Part shown: positions 1 through 5,453 of the stretch, in pieces
Layout of the letters: the number at the start of each line of letters is the position of its first letter
Numbering within the stretch: position 1 is the stretch's first letter
Source: an uncultured Oscillospiraceae bacterium
Lineage (GTDB): Bacteria; Bacillota; Clostridia; Oscillospirales; Ruminococcaceae
Direction: 5' to 3'
NCBI GenBank assembly: GCA_900546885.1
Contig: UREN01000095.1
Span: 1 to 6,491, forward strand
Length of the DNA stretch: 6,491 nt
Translations under genes and position numbers: made by a program
Notes under the pieces: generated by a model
Seen by the model: only the letters and a program-made list of their open reading frames with translations
Database searches by the model: none
What the model was told of the DNA's origin: nothing

Positions 1-73
1 TTTTTTTTTCAAGCAGAAGACGGCATACGAGATCACTGTGTGACTGGAGTTCAGACGTGTGCTCTTCCGATCT
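1..73. other. Illumina P7/TruSeq index adapter left on the contig end (artefact)
   Basis: Bases 10-33 are the Illumina P7 flow-cell sequence. Bases 34-39 are a six-base index (CACTGT, the reverse complement of TruSeq index 5, ACAGTG). Bases 40-73 are the rest of the TruSeq index primer, ending in GCTCTTCCGATCT. The nine T's at 1-9 fit the poly-A produced when a read runs past the adapter, seen here on the opposite strand. None of this is genomic. Position 74 is the first base of the organism, so the contig should be trimmed there. Confidence 0.98.
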
Positions 74-456
74 AAATAGATGCACAAGACAGGCACAAAC
101 TGATTAAAGGTTATTCACACGGCATGAAAAACAAGGTGCAGATGCTGCTGTTTCTGATTGCGCGGCCGCCGGTGATTTTGCTGGACGAACCGCTCACCTC
201 GTTTGACGTGGTGGTGGCGCTGGAAATCAAAAACCTTCTGCGGCAAATTAAGCACGACCATGTCATTGTGTTCTCCACCCATATTTTGCAGCTTGCCACA
301 GACCTGTGTGACGAAATCGTCATTCTGCATGATGGCCAGCTCAGCCAGGTGGACCATGCGCTTTTGCAAAGCAAAGATTTTGAAGAGCAGATTATTGAGC
401 TGCTGACAGAGCAAGACGCCCCGGCAGAAAAGAAAGAGGGGGGCGCCAATGGTTGA
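74..456 (+). CDS. ABC transporter ATP-binding protein, C-terminal half (5' end missing)
   Basis: This is the nucleotide-binding subunit of an ABC transporter, which hydrolyses ATP in the cytoplasm to drive the membrane permease encoded next. The reading frame is already open at codon 76, directly after the adapter, and encodes 127 residues. Visible motifs in order are the ABC signature as YSHGM (partial residues 13-17, in place of LSGGQ), Walker B VILLDEP (33-39), a D-loop ending in Asp44, and the H-loop STH with His69. The Walker A and Q-loop are absent because the first half lies beyond the contig end. The ATG at 124 is inside the signature motif and is not the start. The tail is charged (AEKKEGG) and the TGA overlaps the permease start. 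The YSHGM signature and D-loop fit ABC-2/Ecs-like exporters. The substrate is unknown. Confidence 0.93.
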
Positions 457-2077
457 TATGCTGGTAAAAACAGTTGAAATGAAAGCCGCATTGTGGCTGA
501 ACAGCTTTTTTTATTACTTTCGCCGCCTGTGGCTTATGGGCCGCCTGATGCCGGAAACCATCTATGCCAACACGGCCCTGAAAAAGGTGCTTTCGTATGT
601 GGCTGTGGCGGTGCAACAGCTTTCCGGCTTTTTCAGCAAGCCGCTGTACCTGCTGTTGTTCGTCTGGCTGCCGGCAGTGTGGCTGCAGGCCAGGCAACCG
701 CAAATGGCCGGGCAGCAGTTTGCGCTGTTTGTGTCCATTTTGTTTTTTTTGAACTGCATGGTGGGCCCGTTTGGGGACAGCAGCGTGTTCTCTGTCACGC
801 GTGAAAAGGTCACTTTTCTGAAATACATGCGCGTCAGTGCGCGGCGCTATATCCAGGCGGCTTTGCTGCTGCGCTATGTGCCGTTTTTGGCATATTATCT
901 TTTCTGGCTGGTTGTGGCGGCCTGCCTGCTTGGCGCGGGCCCGGCGGCAGGTGTTGCACTGTGGCTGGTGTTTGCGGCGTTCCGCATGCTGGGCGAGGCT
1001 GCGCACGTGTACCTGTATGACAAAACGGGCAGGGTGCTCAGCCGCAGCACGGCGTATGAGCTTGCCCTTATTGCGCTGGGGCTGGCGGGCGCATATCTGC
1101 CCGCAGCGCTGGGCATGCACTGGCCCGTGGCGCTGGCCGGTGTGCTGCTGCACCCCGCCTTTGTGGCCGTGTGCGTGCTGGTGGGGGCAGCCTGTGCGTA
1201 TTATGTGGTGTGGGGCTACCGCGGCTACGAGCGCAAGCTGCCCCGCGCAATGGATTTGAATTATCTGCTGTCCACCATGCTGAAGGCATCTTCTGCGGCA
1301 TCGGCCAAGGACGTAGAGGTGAAAGAGCGCGATGCAAAGCTGCAGGCAGGGCAGTATGCCCGCCTGCAAAAGCTGAAAGGGTACGATTACCTGAACGCCA
1401 TGTTTTTCGCAAGGCACCGCCGCCAGCTGGTGCGCCCCGTTTGGTACAGGCTGGCTGTTGTGGGGGCTGTGCTGTGCGGCGCGCTGGCGCTGGCCGTTTT
1501 GCGGCCGCAGCTGGCCTTTGCGCTGGGCCGCAACCTCACGGCAATGCTGCCTTCCTTCGTGTTTATCATGTATGGCATAACTGTGGCGGAAAAGGCCTGC
1601 CGCGCCATGTTTTATAACTGTGACAAAGACCTTCTGCGCTATGCGTGGTACCGCACGCCGGGCGTTATCCTGCGCTGTTTTGCCATTCGCCTGCGGCGCG
1701 TGGCGCTGTACAATGGCATTGTGGCCGCGGCACTGTGCATGGTGGCCGCCGTGTTCTGCCTTGTGGGCGGCGCGGGCATTTTTACGGCAGATTTCTGGCT
1801 GTTTTGTGCGGCCATTCTGCTGCTTTCGCTTTTGTTTACGGCACATCACCTATGCCTTTACTATATTTTCCAGCCCTACTCGGAAAGTATGCGGGTGAAA
1901 AACCCCATGTTCAATGTGGTGAACTGGGGCATGTATTTTCTGTGCTTTTTGTGCCTGCAAATAGACGTGGGCGGCCTTGCCTTTACGCTGGCCGTTCTGG
2001 CGTTCACGGTGGTTTATATTGCAGTGGTGATGACGCTGGTATACGTCCGCTCGCCCAAGTCTTTCCGTGTGAAATAA
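449..2077 (+). CDS. ABC transporter permease, 542 residues, about 12 membrane helices
   Basis: This is the membrane subunit partnering the ATPase upstream, probably an exporter of the ABC-2/Ecs type with unknown cargo. The start ATG lies 8 bases after GAGG (437-440). The ATGGTTGA overlap with the ATPase stop implies translational coupling. Hydrophobic segments lie at about residues 65-80, 90-107, 141-161, 164-185, 203-222, 226-252, 332-352, 363-380, 417-440, 447-473, 488-506 and 509-532. A charged cytoplasmic linker (about 258-330) divides the protein into two halves. The second half carries the motif FYNCDKDLLRYAWYR (388-402), typical of permeases in this clostridial group as I know them. 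A similarly placed segment in the first half (about 114-135) suggests internal duplication. The family-level call is secure. A named subfamily or substrate is not. Confidence 0.88.
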   Translation: MVDMLVKTVEMKAALWLNSFFYYFRRLWLMGRLMPETIYANTALKKVLSYVAVAVQQLSGFFSKPLYLLLFVWLPAVWLQARQPQMAGQQFALFVSILFFLNCMVGPFGDSSVFSVTREKVTFLKYMRVSARRYIQAALLLRYVPFLAYYLFWLVVAACLLGAGPAAGVALWLVFAAFRMLGEAAHVYLYDKTGRVLSRSTAYELALIALGLAGAYLPAALGMHWPVALAGVLLHPAFVAVCVLVGAACAYYVVWGYRGYERKLPRAMDLNYLLSTMLKASSAASAKDVEVKERDAKLQAGQYARLQKLKGYDYLNAMFFARHRRQLVRPVWYRLAVVGAVLCGALALAVLRPQLAFALGRNLTAMLPSFVFIMYGITVAEKACRAMFYNCDKDLLRYAWYRTPGVILRCFAIRLRRVALYNGIVAAALCMVAAVFCLVGGAGIFTADFWLFCAAILLLSLLFTAHHLCLYYIFQPYSESMRVKNPMFNVVNWGMYFLCFLCLQIDVGGLAFTLAVLAFTVVYIAVVMTLVYVRSPKSFRVK

Positions 2078-2095
2078 CGCGCCTTTTGGCGCGTT
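2076..2095 (+). terminator. Perfect 8-bp hairpin at the permease stop, weak terminator candidate
   Basis: AACGCGCC (2076-2083), a TTTT loop and GGCGCGTT (2088-2095) form a perfect stem that starts inside the TAA stop codon. No T-run follows on the + strand (GGCGTAAAAAC), so it is not a textbook intrinsic terminator. It may protect the 3' end or cause pausing. The rest of the 2096-2169 gap shows nothing I can assign. Confidence 0.35.
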
Positions 2096-2169
2096 GGCGT
2101 AAAAACATTGCCGCGGAAACAGCAACCCGGGCACATGGCATCATCCGCGCGCTTTTCAGGCCCGGCGGC

Positions 2170-2210
2170 AAAAAGAAAAGGCCCTTCTGCGGGCAAGCCC
2201 GCAGAAGGGC
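2170..2210 (-). terminator. Rho-independent terminator of the DUF308 gene
   Basis: A perfect 14-bp inverted repeat, GCCCTTCTGCGGGC (2181-2194) and its complement (2197-2210), is separated by AA. Read on the - strand it is followed by CTTTTCTTTTT (2180-2170). That is a strong intrinsic terminator 17 bases after the stop codon of the gene at 2228-2758. On the + strand there is no T-run, so it is unlikely to stop the ABC operon. Confidence 0.9.
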
Positions 2211-2227
2211 AGAAAGGGGCAGGCGGC

Positions 2228-2758
2228 TCAGCGCCTGCGCGCGGAAAGCACGGTAATAAGGTCGCACACGCCATCCACAATCAGCCCAATGCCGAAAAAG
2301 CGGATTACGGTTTTGGCCACGCCAAAGGGGTTGGCTATCAGCACAATGCCCAGCACCAACGGCAGCACGGCGGCCCAAAGCACGGGCGTAAGGGCCGTGT
2401 GCAGGGTGCGCACGGCGTCCACAGCCAGCGGCAGCTTGCCAATGCCATCTATCAGCAGGGCAATGCCCAGCACCAGCGGCAGGAAGGAAAGGATGAACTG
2501 CGGGCGAAAGATGCACACAAGGCACAAAACAGCAGCCAGAAGCCCGGCCAAAAGCAGGCCAGGCAGGGAATAGCCCTGCTTTTTGCCCTGATGCCAGCGC
2601 CAGAAATTCCCGGCGGCATAAAGCCCGGCGCCTGCCGCCAACCCCCAGCAGAACACGGTGCCGGACATGCCGGGAAACAAAAGCAGCACAATGCCCAGCA
2701 CAAGATACAGGGCCGCCATGCCCAATGTGGCATTGCGGGACCAGAAATATCCAAACAT
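2228..2758 (-). CDS. DUF308 / HdeD-family membrane protein
   Basis: This is a 176-residue integral membrane protein with about six helices (roughly 11-28, 35-50, 66-83, 88-106, 125-142, 148-168). It shows the three short repeats typical of DUF308/HdeD. Each combines an LGI-type hydrophobic stretch, an FP, RP or NP turn (Pro29, Pro86, Pro144), and G-x-x-L-I-x-D-G (IDG 103-105, VDG 161-163). The tail is SARRR, placing the C-terminus in the cytoplasm by the positive-inside rule. Length agrees with the HdeD family (about 190 residues). HdeD is linked to acid resistance in E. coli, but Firmicute members have no settled role, so no function is claimed here. AGGAGG (2766-2771 on the complement) lies 7 bases before the ATG, fixing the start. 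The gene stands alone, divergent from ldh, with its own promoter and terminator. Confidence 0.87.
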   Translation of the reverse strand: MFGYFWSRNATLGMAALYLVLGIVLLLFPGMSGTVFCWGLAAGAGLYAAGNFWRWHQGKKQGYSLPGLLLAGLLAAVLCLVCIFRPQFILSFLPLVLGIALLIDGIGKLPLAVDAVRTLHTALTPVLWAAVLPLVLGIVLIANPFGVAKTVIRFFGIGLIVDGVCDLITVLSARRR

Positions 2759-2774
2759 ATCAATTCCTCCTGTT

Positions 2775-2791
2775 GGGCCGCTTGGCGGCCC
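2775..2791 (-). repeat. 7-bp hairpin just upstream of the DUF308 ribosome binding site
   Basis: GGGCCGC (2775-2781), a TTG loop and GCGGCCC (2785-2791) form a perfect stem. It sits in the presumed leader of the - strand gene, 3 bases before its AGGAGG. There is no U-run, so it is not a terminator. It could modulate ribosome access or mRNA stability, which is inference only. Confidence 0.45.
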
Positions 2792-2862
2792 GGATGTAAG
2801 TGTATGGCGAATGCCCGCCCGCCATGTTCGGGGCAGGGCACATACATAGTTCGGCCACTCTC

Positions 2863-2871
2863 AGTATACCA
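2863..2871 (-). promoter_or_regulatory. Extended -10 promoter for the DUF308 gene
   Basis: On the - strand the sequence reads TGGTATACT, which fits the extended -10 consensus TGnTATAAT with one mismatch. No good TTGACA lies 16-18 bases upstream (the best is TTTATG or GTTTAT), as is usual for extended -10 promoters. Transcription would start near 2856, giving a leader of roughly 100 bases that includes the hairpin at 2775-2791. The same nine bases occur in front of trxA. Confidence 0.6.
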
Positions 2872-2913
2872 TACTTACAGGGCGGCATAAACAAATACTT
2901 TTTAAAAAACGAA

Positions 2914-2944
2914 GCGGCAGGGCTTTTTGGGCAAAAGCTGCCGC
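2914..2944 (+). repeat. Leader hairpin directly before the ldh ribosome binding site
   Basis: GCGGCAG (2914-2920) pairs with CTGCCGC (2938-2944). CTTTT (2923-2927) pairs with AAAAG (2933-2937) around a 5-base loop, with a GG bulge. The stem ends 3 bases before AAAGGA. On the - strand the same stem is followed by TTCG and then six T's, so it could also act as an intrinsic terminator. It would stop antisense transcription from ldh entering the DUF308 promoter. Confidence 0.6.
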
Positions 2945-2947
2945 AGG

Positions 2948-2953
2948 AAAGGA
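2948..2953 (+). promoter_or_regulatory. Ribosome binding site that fixes the ldh start
   Basis: AAAGGA lies 9 bases before the ATG at 2963. An in-frame TTG at 2927 falls inside the leader hairpin and upstream of this site, and would add 12 residues before the Rossmann fold. The ATG is therefore the better start. Confidence 0.75.
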
Positions 2954-2962
2954 CGGGATACC

Positions 2963-3907
2963 ATGCAGAACCCAAGAAAAGTGGCTGTGATTGGCTGCGG
3001 CTTTGTGGGCGCCTCCATTGCGTTCAGCCTGATGCAGAAGGGGCTGTTTTCCGAGCTGGTGCTGATTGACAGCAACACGGCCAAAGCGCACGGCGAAGCA
3101 ATGGATTTGAGCCATGGCCTGCCGTACACGGCGTCTATGGATATTTACGCGGGCAGCTATGATGACATTGCAGACAGTGCCCTTATTATCATCACTGCCG
3201 GTGCAAACCAGAAACCGGGCGAAACAAGGCTGGACCTGATTGGCAAAAATGTAGGCATTCTGCGCGCCATTCTTCCGCAAATTACCTCGCGCGGGTTTGA
3301 GGGTATTTTGCTCATTGTTTCGAACCCGGTGGATGTTTTGACGTATGCAGCGCAGCGCATTTCCGGTTACCCCGCACACCGGGTGATAGGCTCGGGCACT
3401 GTGCTGGACACCGCGCGCCTGAAATACCTGCTTAGCCGCCATTTGGGTGTGGATGGCCGCAGCGTGCATGCGGTGGTAATTGGCGAACACGGCGACAGCG
3501 AGCTGGCAGTGTGGAGCGGTGCCAATGTCTCTGGCATTGGCCTGGACCATTTCTGCGAGCTTCGCGGGCACTTTGACCATGCGGCCGCCATGAAGAAAAT
3601 TTATGAAGATGTGCGGGACAGCGCCTACCGCATCATTGAAGAGAAGGGCGCCACATATTATGGCATCGCCATGGCCGTGGCGCGCATTGCGGAATGCATT
3701 GTAAAGGATGAGCACGCGGTGCTGCCAGTGTCTACCGTGCTGCAGGGCGAGTATGGCCTGAAGGGCCTTGCGCTCAGCATTCCGTCCGTGGTGGGCAAAA
3801 GCGGTGTAGAGACGGTGCTGGAGATTCCCCTCAGCGCACAGGAAAGCGCCGAGCTTCAGGCTTCTGCCGGGGGCCTTCGCCGCGTAATTGCCACCCTGCC
3901 GCTGTAA
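2963..3907 (+). CDS. ldh: L-lactate dehydrogenase
   Basis: This cytoplasmic NAD-dependent enzyme interconverts pyruvate and L-lactate, reoxidising NADH during fermentation. It has 314 residues, the usual bacterial length. The Rossmann motif GCGFVG (11-16) and the NAD-selecting Asp36 are present. The mobile loop ANQKPGETRLD carries Gln83, the residue that selects pyruvate over oxaloacetate (malate dehydrogenases have Arg), and catalytic Arg89. Other active-site residues are Asn121, Asp149 and substrate-binding Arg152 in LDTAR, catalytic His176 in GEHGDSE, and Thr231 in ATYYGIA. His169 matches the fructose-1,6-bisphosphate site His188 of allosteric bacterial LDHs, but the partner Arg173 is Lys154 here, so activation may differ. 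It is transcribed alone: DUF308 is divergent and trxA has its own promoter. No convincing -35/-10 pair was found upstream. Confidence 0.96.
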   Translation: MQNPRKVAVIGCGFVGASIAFSLMQKGLFSELVLIDSNTAKAHGEAMDLSHGLPYTASMDIYAGSYDDIADSALIIITAGANQKPGETRLDLIGKNVGILRAILPQITSRGFEGILLIVSNPVDVLTYAAQRISGYPAHRVIGSGTVLDTARLKYLLSRHLGVDGRSVHAVVIGEHGDSELAVWSGANVSGIGLDHFCELRGHFDHAAAMKKIYEDVRDSAYRIIEEKGATYYGIAMAVARIAECIVKDEHAVLPVSTVLQGEYGLKGLALSIPSVVGKSGVETVLEIPLSAQESAELQASAGGLRRVIATLPL

Positions 3908-3919
3908 CAGGCGGCCCTG

Positions 3920-3934
3920 TGTGACGCCGTCACA
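3920..3934. promoter_or_regulatory. Palindrome in the trxA promoter, possible operator
   Basis: TGTGAC-GCC-GTCACA is a perfect 6+6 inverted repeat with a 3-base centre. It is placed 21 bases upstream of the trxA -10 hexamer, that is across and above the -35 region. That position suits a regulator site. It resembles TGTGA/TCACA half-sites of CRP/FNR and Rex-type regulators, but the spacing matches neither standard site. A small RNA hairpin at the end of the ldh transcript is an alternative. Confidence 0.45.
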
Positions 3935-3952
3935 GTCACCGGCGGCTTTGTC

Positions 3953-3961
3953 TGGTATACT
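3953..3961 (+). promoter_or_regulatory. Extended -10 promoter of the trxA-trxB operon
   Basis: TGGTATACT (TG at 3953-3954, TATACT at 3956-3961) fits an extended -10. The -35 region is poor (CAGTCA at the 17-base spacing), again typical of this promoter class. The predicted start near 3968 leaves a leader of about 33 bases to the trxA ATG. The motif is identical to that of the DUF308 gene. Confidence 0.65.
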
Positions 3962-4000
3962 AAAGCCAGAACCGAAATCAATGGAAAAGGAGACAGGAAC

Positions 4001-4321
4001 ATGGCTGTTTTGAATATCACAAGCGAAAATTATGAAAAAGAGGTGGTGGGCTCGAAACTTCCCGTGCTGTTGGATTTTTGGGCCCCCTGGTGCAAATATT
4101 GCCGCCGCATTGCCCCGGTGGTAGAGCGTGTGGCACAGGAATATGAAGGCAAAGTGGTGGTGGCGCAGTGCAATGTGGATGACGCCCCGGCGCTGGCGCA
4201 GCAGTTTAAGGTGGATATCATCCCCTCGCTGTTCCTCATCAAAAACGGCGTGCCGGGCGAGAAGATTGTGAACCCGGCGTCTCAGGACGCGCTGGAAGCG
4301 TGGATGGCACCGCAGCTGTAA
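4001..4321 (+). CDS. trxA: Thioredoxin with a WCKYC active site
   Basis: This is a 106-residue cytoplasmic thioredoxin that reduces disulfides in target proteins and is itself reduced by the reductase encoded next. The single thioredoxin fold shows DFWAPWC with buried Asp25, active-site Cys31 and Cys34, cis-Pro75 (IIPS) and the family's usual length. The pair between the cysteines is Lys-Tyr (WCKYC) instead of Gly-Pro. Similar WC-x-YC thioredoxins occur in gut clostridia to my knowledge, but the change should alter redox potential and partner choice. An additional Cys57 lies outside the active site. The start is fixed by AAGGAG (3987-3992), 8 bases before the ATG. It is the first gene of a two-gene operon, with trxB beginning 13 bases after the stop. 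Confidence 0.93.
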   Translation: MAVLNITSENYEKEVVGSKLPVLLDFWAPWCKYCRRIAPVVERVAQEYEGKVVVAQCNVDDAPALAQQFKVDIIPSLFLIKNGVPGEKIVNPASQDALEAWMAPQL

Positions 4322-4325
4322 GGAG
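4320..4325 (+). promoter_or_regulatory. Ribosome binding site that fixes the trxB start
   Basis: AAGGAG begins within the trxA TAA stop. It is 3 bases from an in-frame GTG (4329), too close, and 9 bases from the ATG at 4335, which is ideal. The ATG is therefore chosen. Confidence 0.85.
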
Positions 4326-4334
4326 TAGGTGGCA

Positions 4335-5270
4335 ATGTACAAGGCAGATTATGACATGATTGTGGTGGGCGGTGGCCCCGGCGGGTATACGGCTGCGCTG
4401 TATGGCGCAAGGGCCGGGCTCTCTGTTCTGGTGCTGGAGATGCTTTCGCCCGGCGGGCAGATGGCCACCACAGAGAATGTGGATAACTACCCCGGTTTCC
4501 CGGAAGGGGCCGATGGGTTCGAGTTGGGCGAAAAAATGCAGCAGGGGGCGCACCGCTTCGGCGCTGTGACAAAGTTTGAAGAGGTGAAGGCCCTGCACTT
4601 GGCAGAGGCCCCCAAGCGTGTAGAGACGGGCAAGGGCGTTTACACAGCCCGCACGGTGGTGCTTTCCACCGGTGCAAACCCGCGCAGGCTGGCCGTGCCG
4701 GGGGAAGAAGCGCTGGCAGGCCGCGGTGTAGCCTATTGCGCCACATGCGACGGAATGTATTACCGGGGCAAAGAGGTGGCGGTGTTGGGCGGCGGCAACT
4801 CTGCCGCGGAAGAGGCGCTGTATCTTTCCAAAATCTGCCCCAAGGTATACCTGGTGCACCGCCGCGACACCCTGCGGGCGGAAAAAAGTTCGGTGCAGGC
4901 GTTGCAGCGCGCAGGCAACATTGAATTTGTGTGGAACGCCACTGTGGAAGGCTTTGTCACAGGCGGCGAGCGCAGCAGCCTGCAGGCCCTTGTGCTGAAA
5001 AGCACACAGGACGGGCATACCTGGCAACTGCCCTGCGAAGGGGCGTTTGTGGCCATTGGGCGTGTGCCCAATACGGCGCTGGTGGCTGGCAAGGTGCAGC
5101 TGGACGCGCAGGGGTATGTGGCCGCAGACGAAACCACGCGCACCAGCGTGCCCGGCGTGTTTGCCGTGGGCGATGTGCGCACCAAGGCCGTGCGGCAGAT
5201 TGTGACGGCTGCGGCCGATGGCGCTGTGGCGGCCCATTTTGCACAGGAATTTATCGAACAGCAGGCATAA
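4335..5270 (+). CDS. trxB: Thioredoxin reductase (NADPH, FAD)
   Basis: This flavoenzyme passes electrons from NADPH through FAD and a redox-active disulfide to thioredoxin. Its 311 residues match the low-molecular-weight bacterial class. Domains in order are FAD-binding VVGGGPGG (10-17) with GGQMATTENVDNYPGF (40-55), redox centre CATC (Cys135, Cys138), NADPH-binding GGGNSA (152-157), HRRDTLRA (175-182), and the second FAD motif GVFAVGD (274-280). The HRRxxxRA motif supports NADPH use and argues against the ferredoxin- or flavin-dependent clostridial reductases that lack it. GGGNSA has Asn where many family members have Asp. It is co-transcribed with trxA, and the physical partner is presumably the WCKYC thioredoxin. 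Transcription ends at the hairpin at 5362-5398. Confidence 0.96.
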   Translation: MYKADYDMIVVGGGPGGYTAALYGARAGLSVLVLEMLSPGGQMATTENVDNYPGFPEGADGFELGEKMQQGAHRFGAVTKFEEVKALHLAEAPKRVETGKGVYTARTVVLSTGANPRRLAVPGEEALAGRGVAYCATCDGMYYRGKEVAVLGGGNSAAEEALYLSKICPKVYLVHRRDTLRAEKSSVQALQRAGNIEFVWNATVEGFVTGGERSSLQALVLKSTQDGHTWQLPCEGAFVAIGRVPNTALVAGKVQLDAQGYVAADETTRTSVPGVFAVGDVRTKAVRQIVTAAADGAVAAHFAQEFIEQQA

Positions 5271-5361
5271 GGCGGGCCCCGGCCGCCGCAAAGGCAGGCC
5301 GCGGCAGGATAATTGGAACGCTTTCGGAAAAAACGGCCTGCCCGCAGCGGAAAAGAAAACC

Positions 5362-5398
5362 AAAAGGCCCCGCAACATCAGGTGTTGCGGGGCCTTTT
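5362..5398. terminator. Bidirectional rho-independent terminator between trxB and the DUF1836 gene
   Basis: A perfect 16-bp stem, AAAAGGCCCCGCAACA (5362-5377) and its complement (5383-5398), closes a TCAGG loop. The + strand reads GGCCTTTT at the end of trxB. The - strand ends in CCTTTTGGTTTTCTTTT. It serves both convergent genes. The GC-rich bases 5271-5361 contain only minor inverted repeats (for example GCAGGCC and GGCCTGC) that I cannot assign. Confidence 0.92.
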
Positions 5399-5453
5399 AA
5401 GCCAAGGTGTTTTGGGGCAGCCACTGAAACAGGAAAAGCGCGCACAGAGGCTG

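Noticed and set aside
124..126. ATG as the start of the ATPase
   Set aside because: It lies inside the YSHGM signature and the frame is open back to the adapter junction at 74.
392..1849. Long - strand open frame opposite the ABC permease
   Set aside because: His/Gln/Arg-rich translation with no domain and no ribosome binding site. It is a complementary frame of a clear membrane protein gene.
2108..2890. 260-codon + strand open frame across the DUF308 gene
   Set aside because: It starts before a terminator and is Gln/His/Gly-rich. The opposite strand has the promoter, ribosome binding site, terminator and recognisable family.
2927..2962. Upstream TTG start for ldh adding 12 residues
   Set aside because: It falls inside the leader hairpin and precedes the ribosome binding site at 2948-2953. 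The added residues are not part of the LDH fold.
3920..3934. CRP site before trxA
   Set aside because: CRP sites need TGTGA-N6-TCACA. The spacing here is five, so only a generic palindrome is claimed.
4329..4331. GTG start for trxB
   Set aside because: It is only 3 bases from AAGGAG. The ATG at 4335 has 9-base spacing.
2861..4342. 493-codon - strand open frame opposite ldh and trxA
   Set aside because: It spans two real genes and their promoter, and its composition is that of an antisense shadow.
4239..5378. 379-codon - strand open frame opposite trxB
   Set aside because: It begins inside the bidirectional terminator and mirrors a fully motif-supported reductase.
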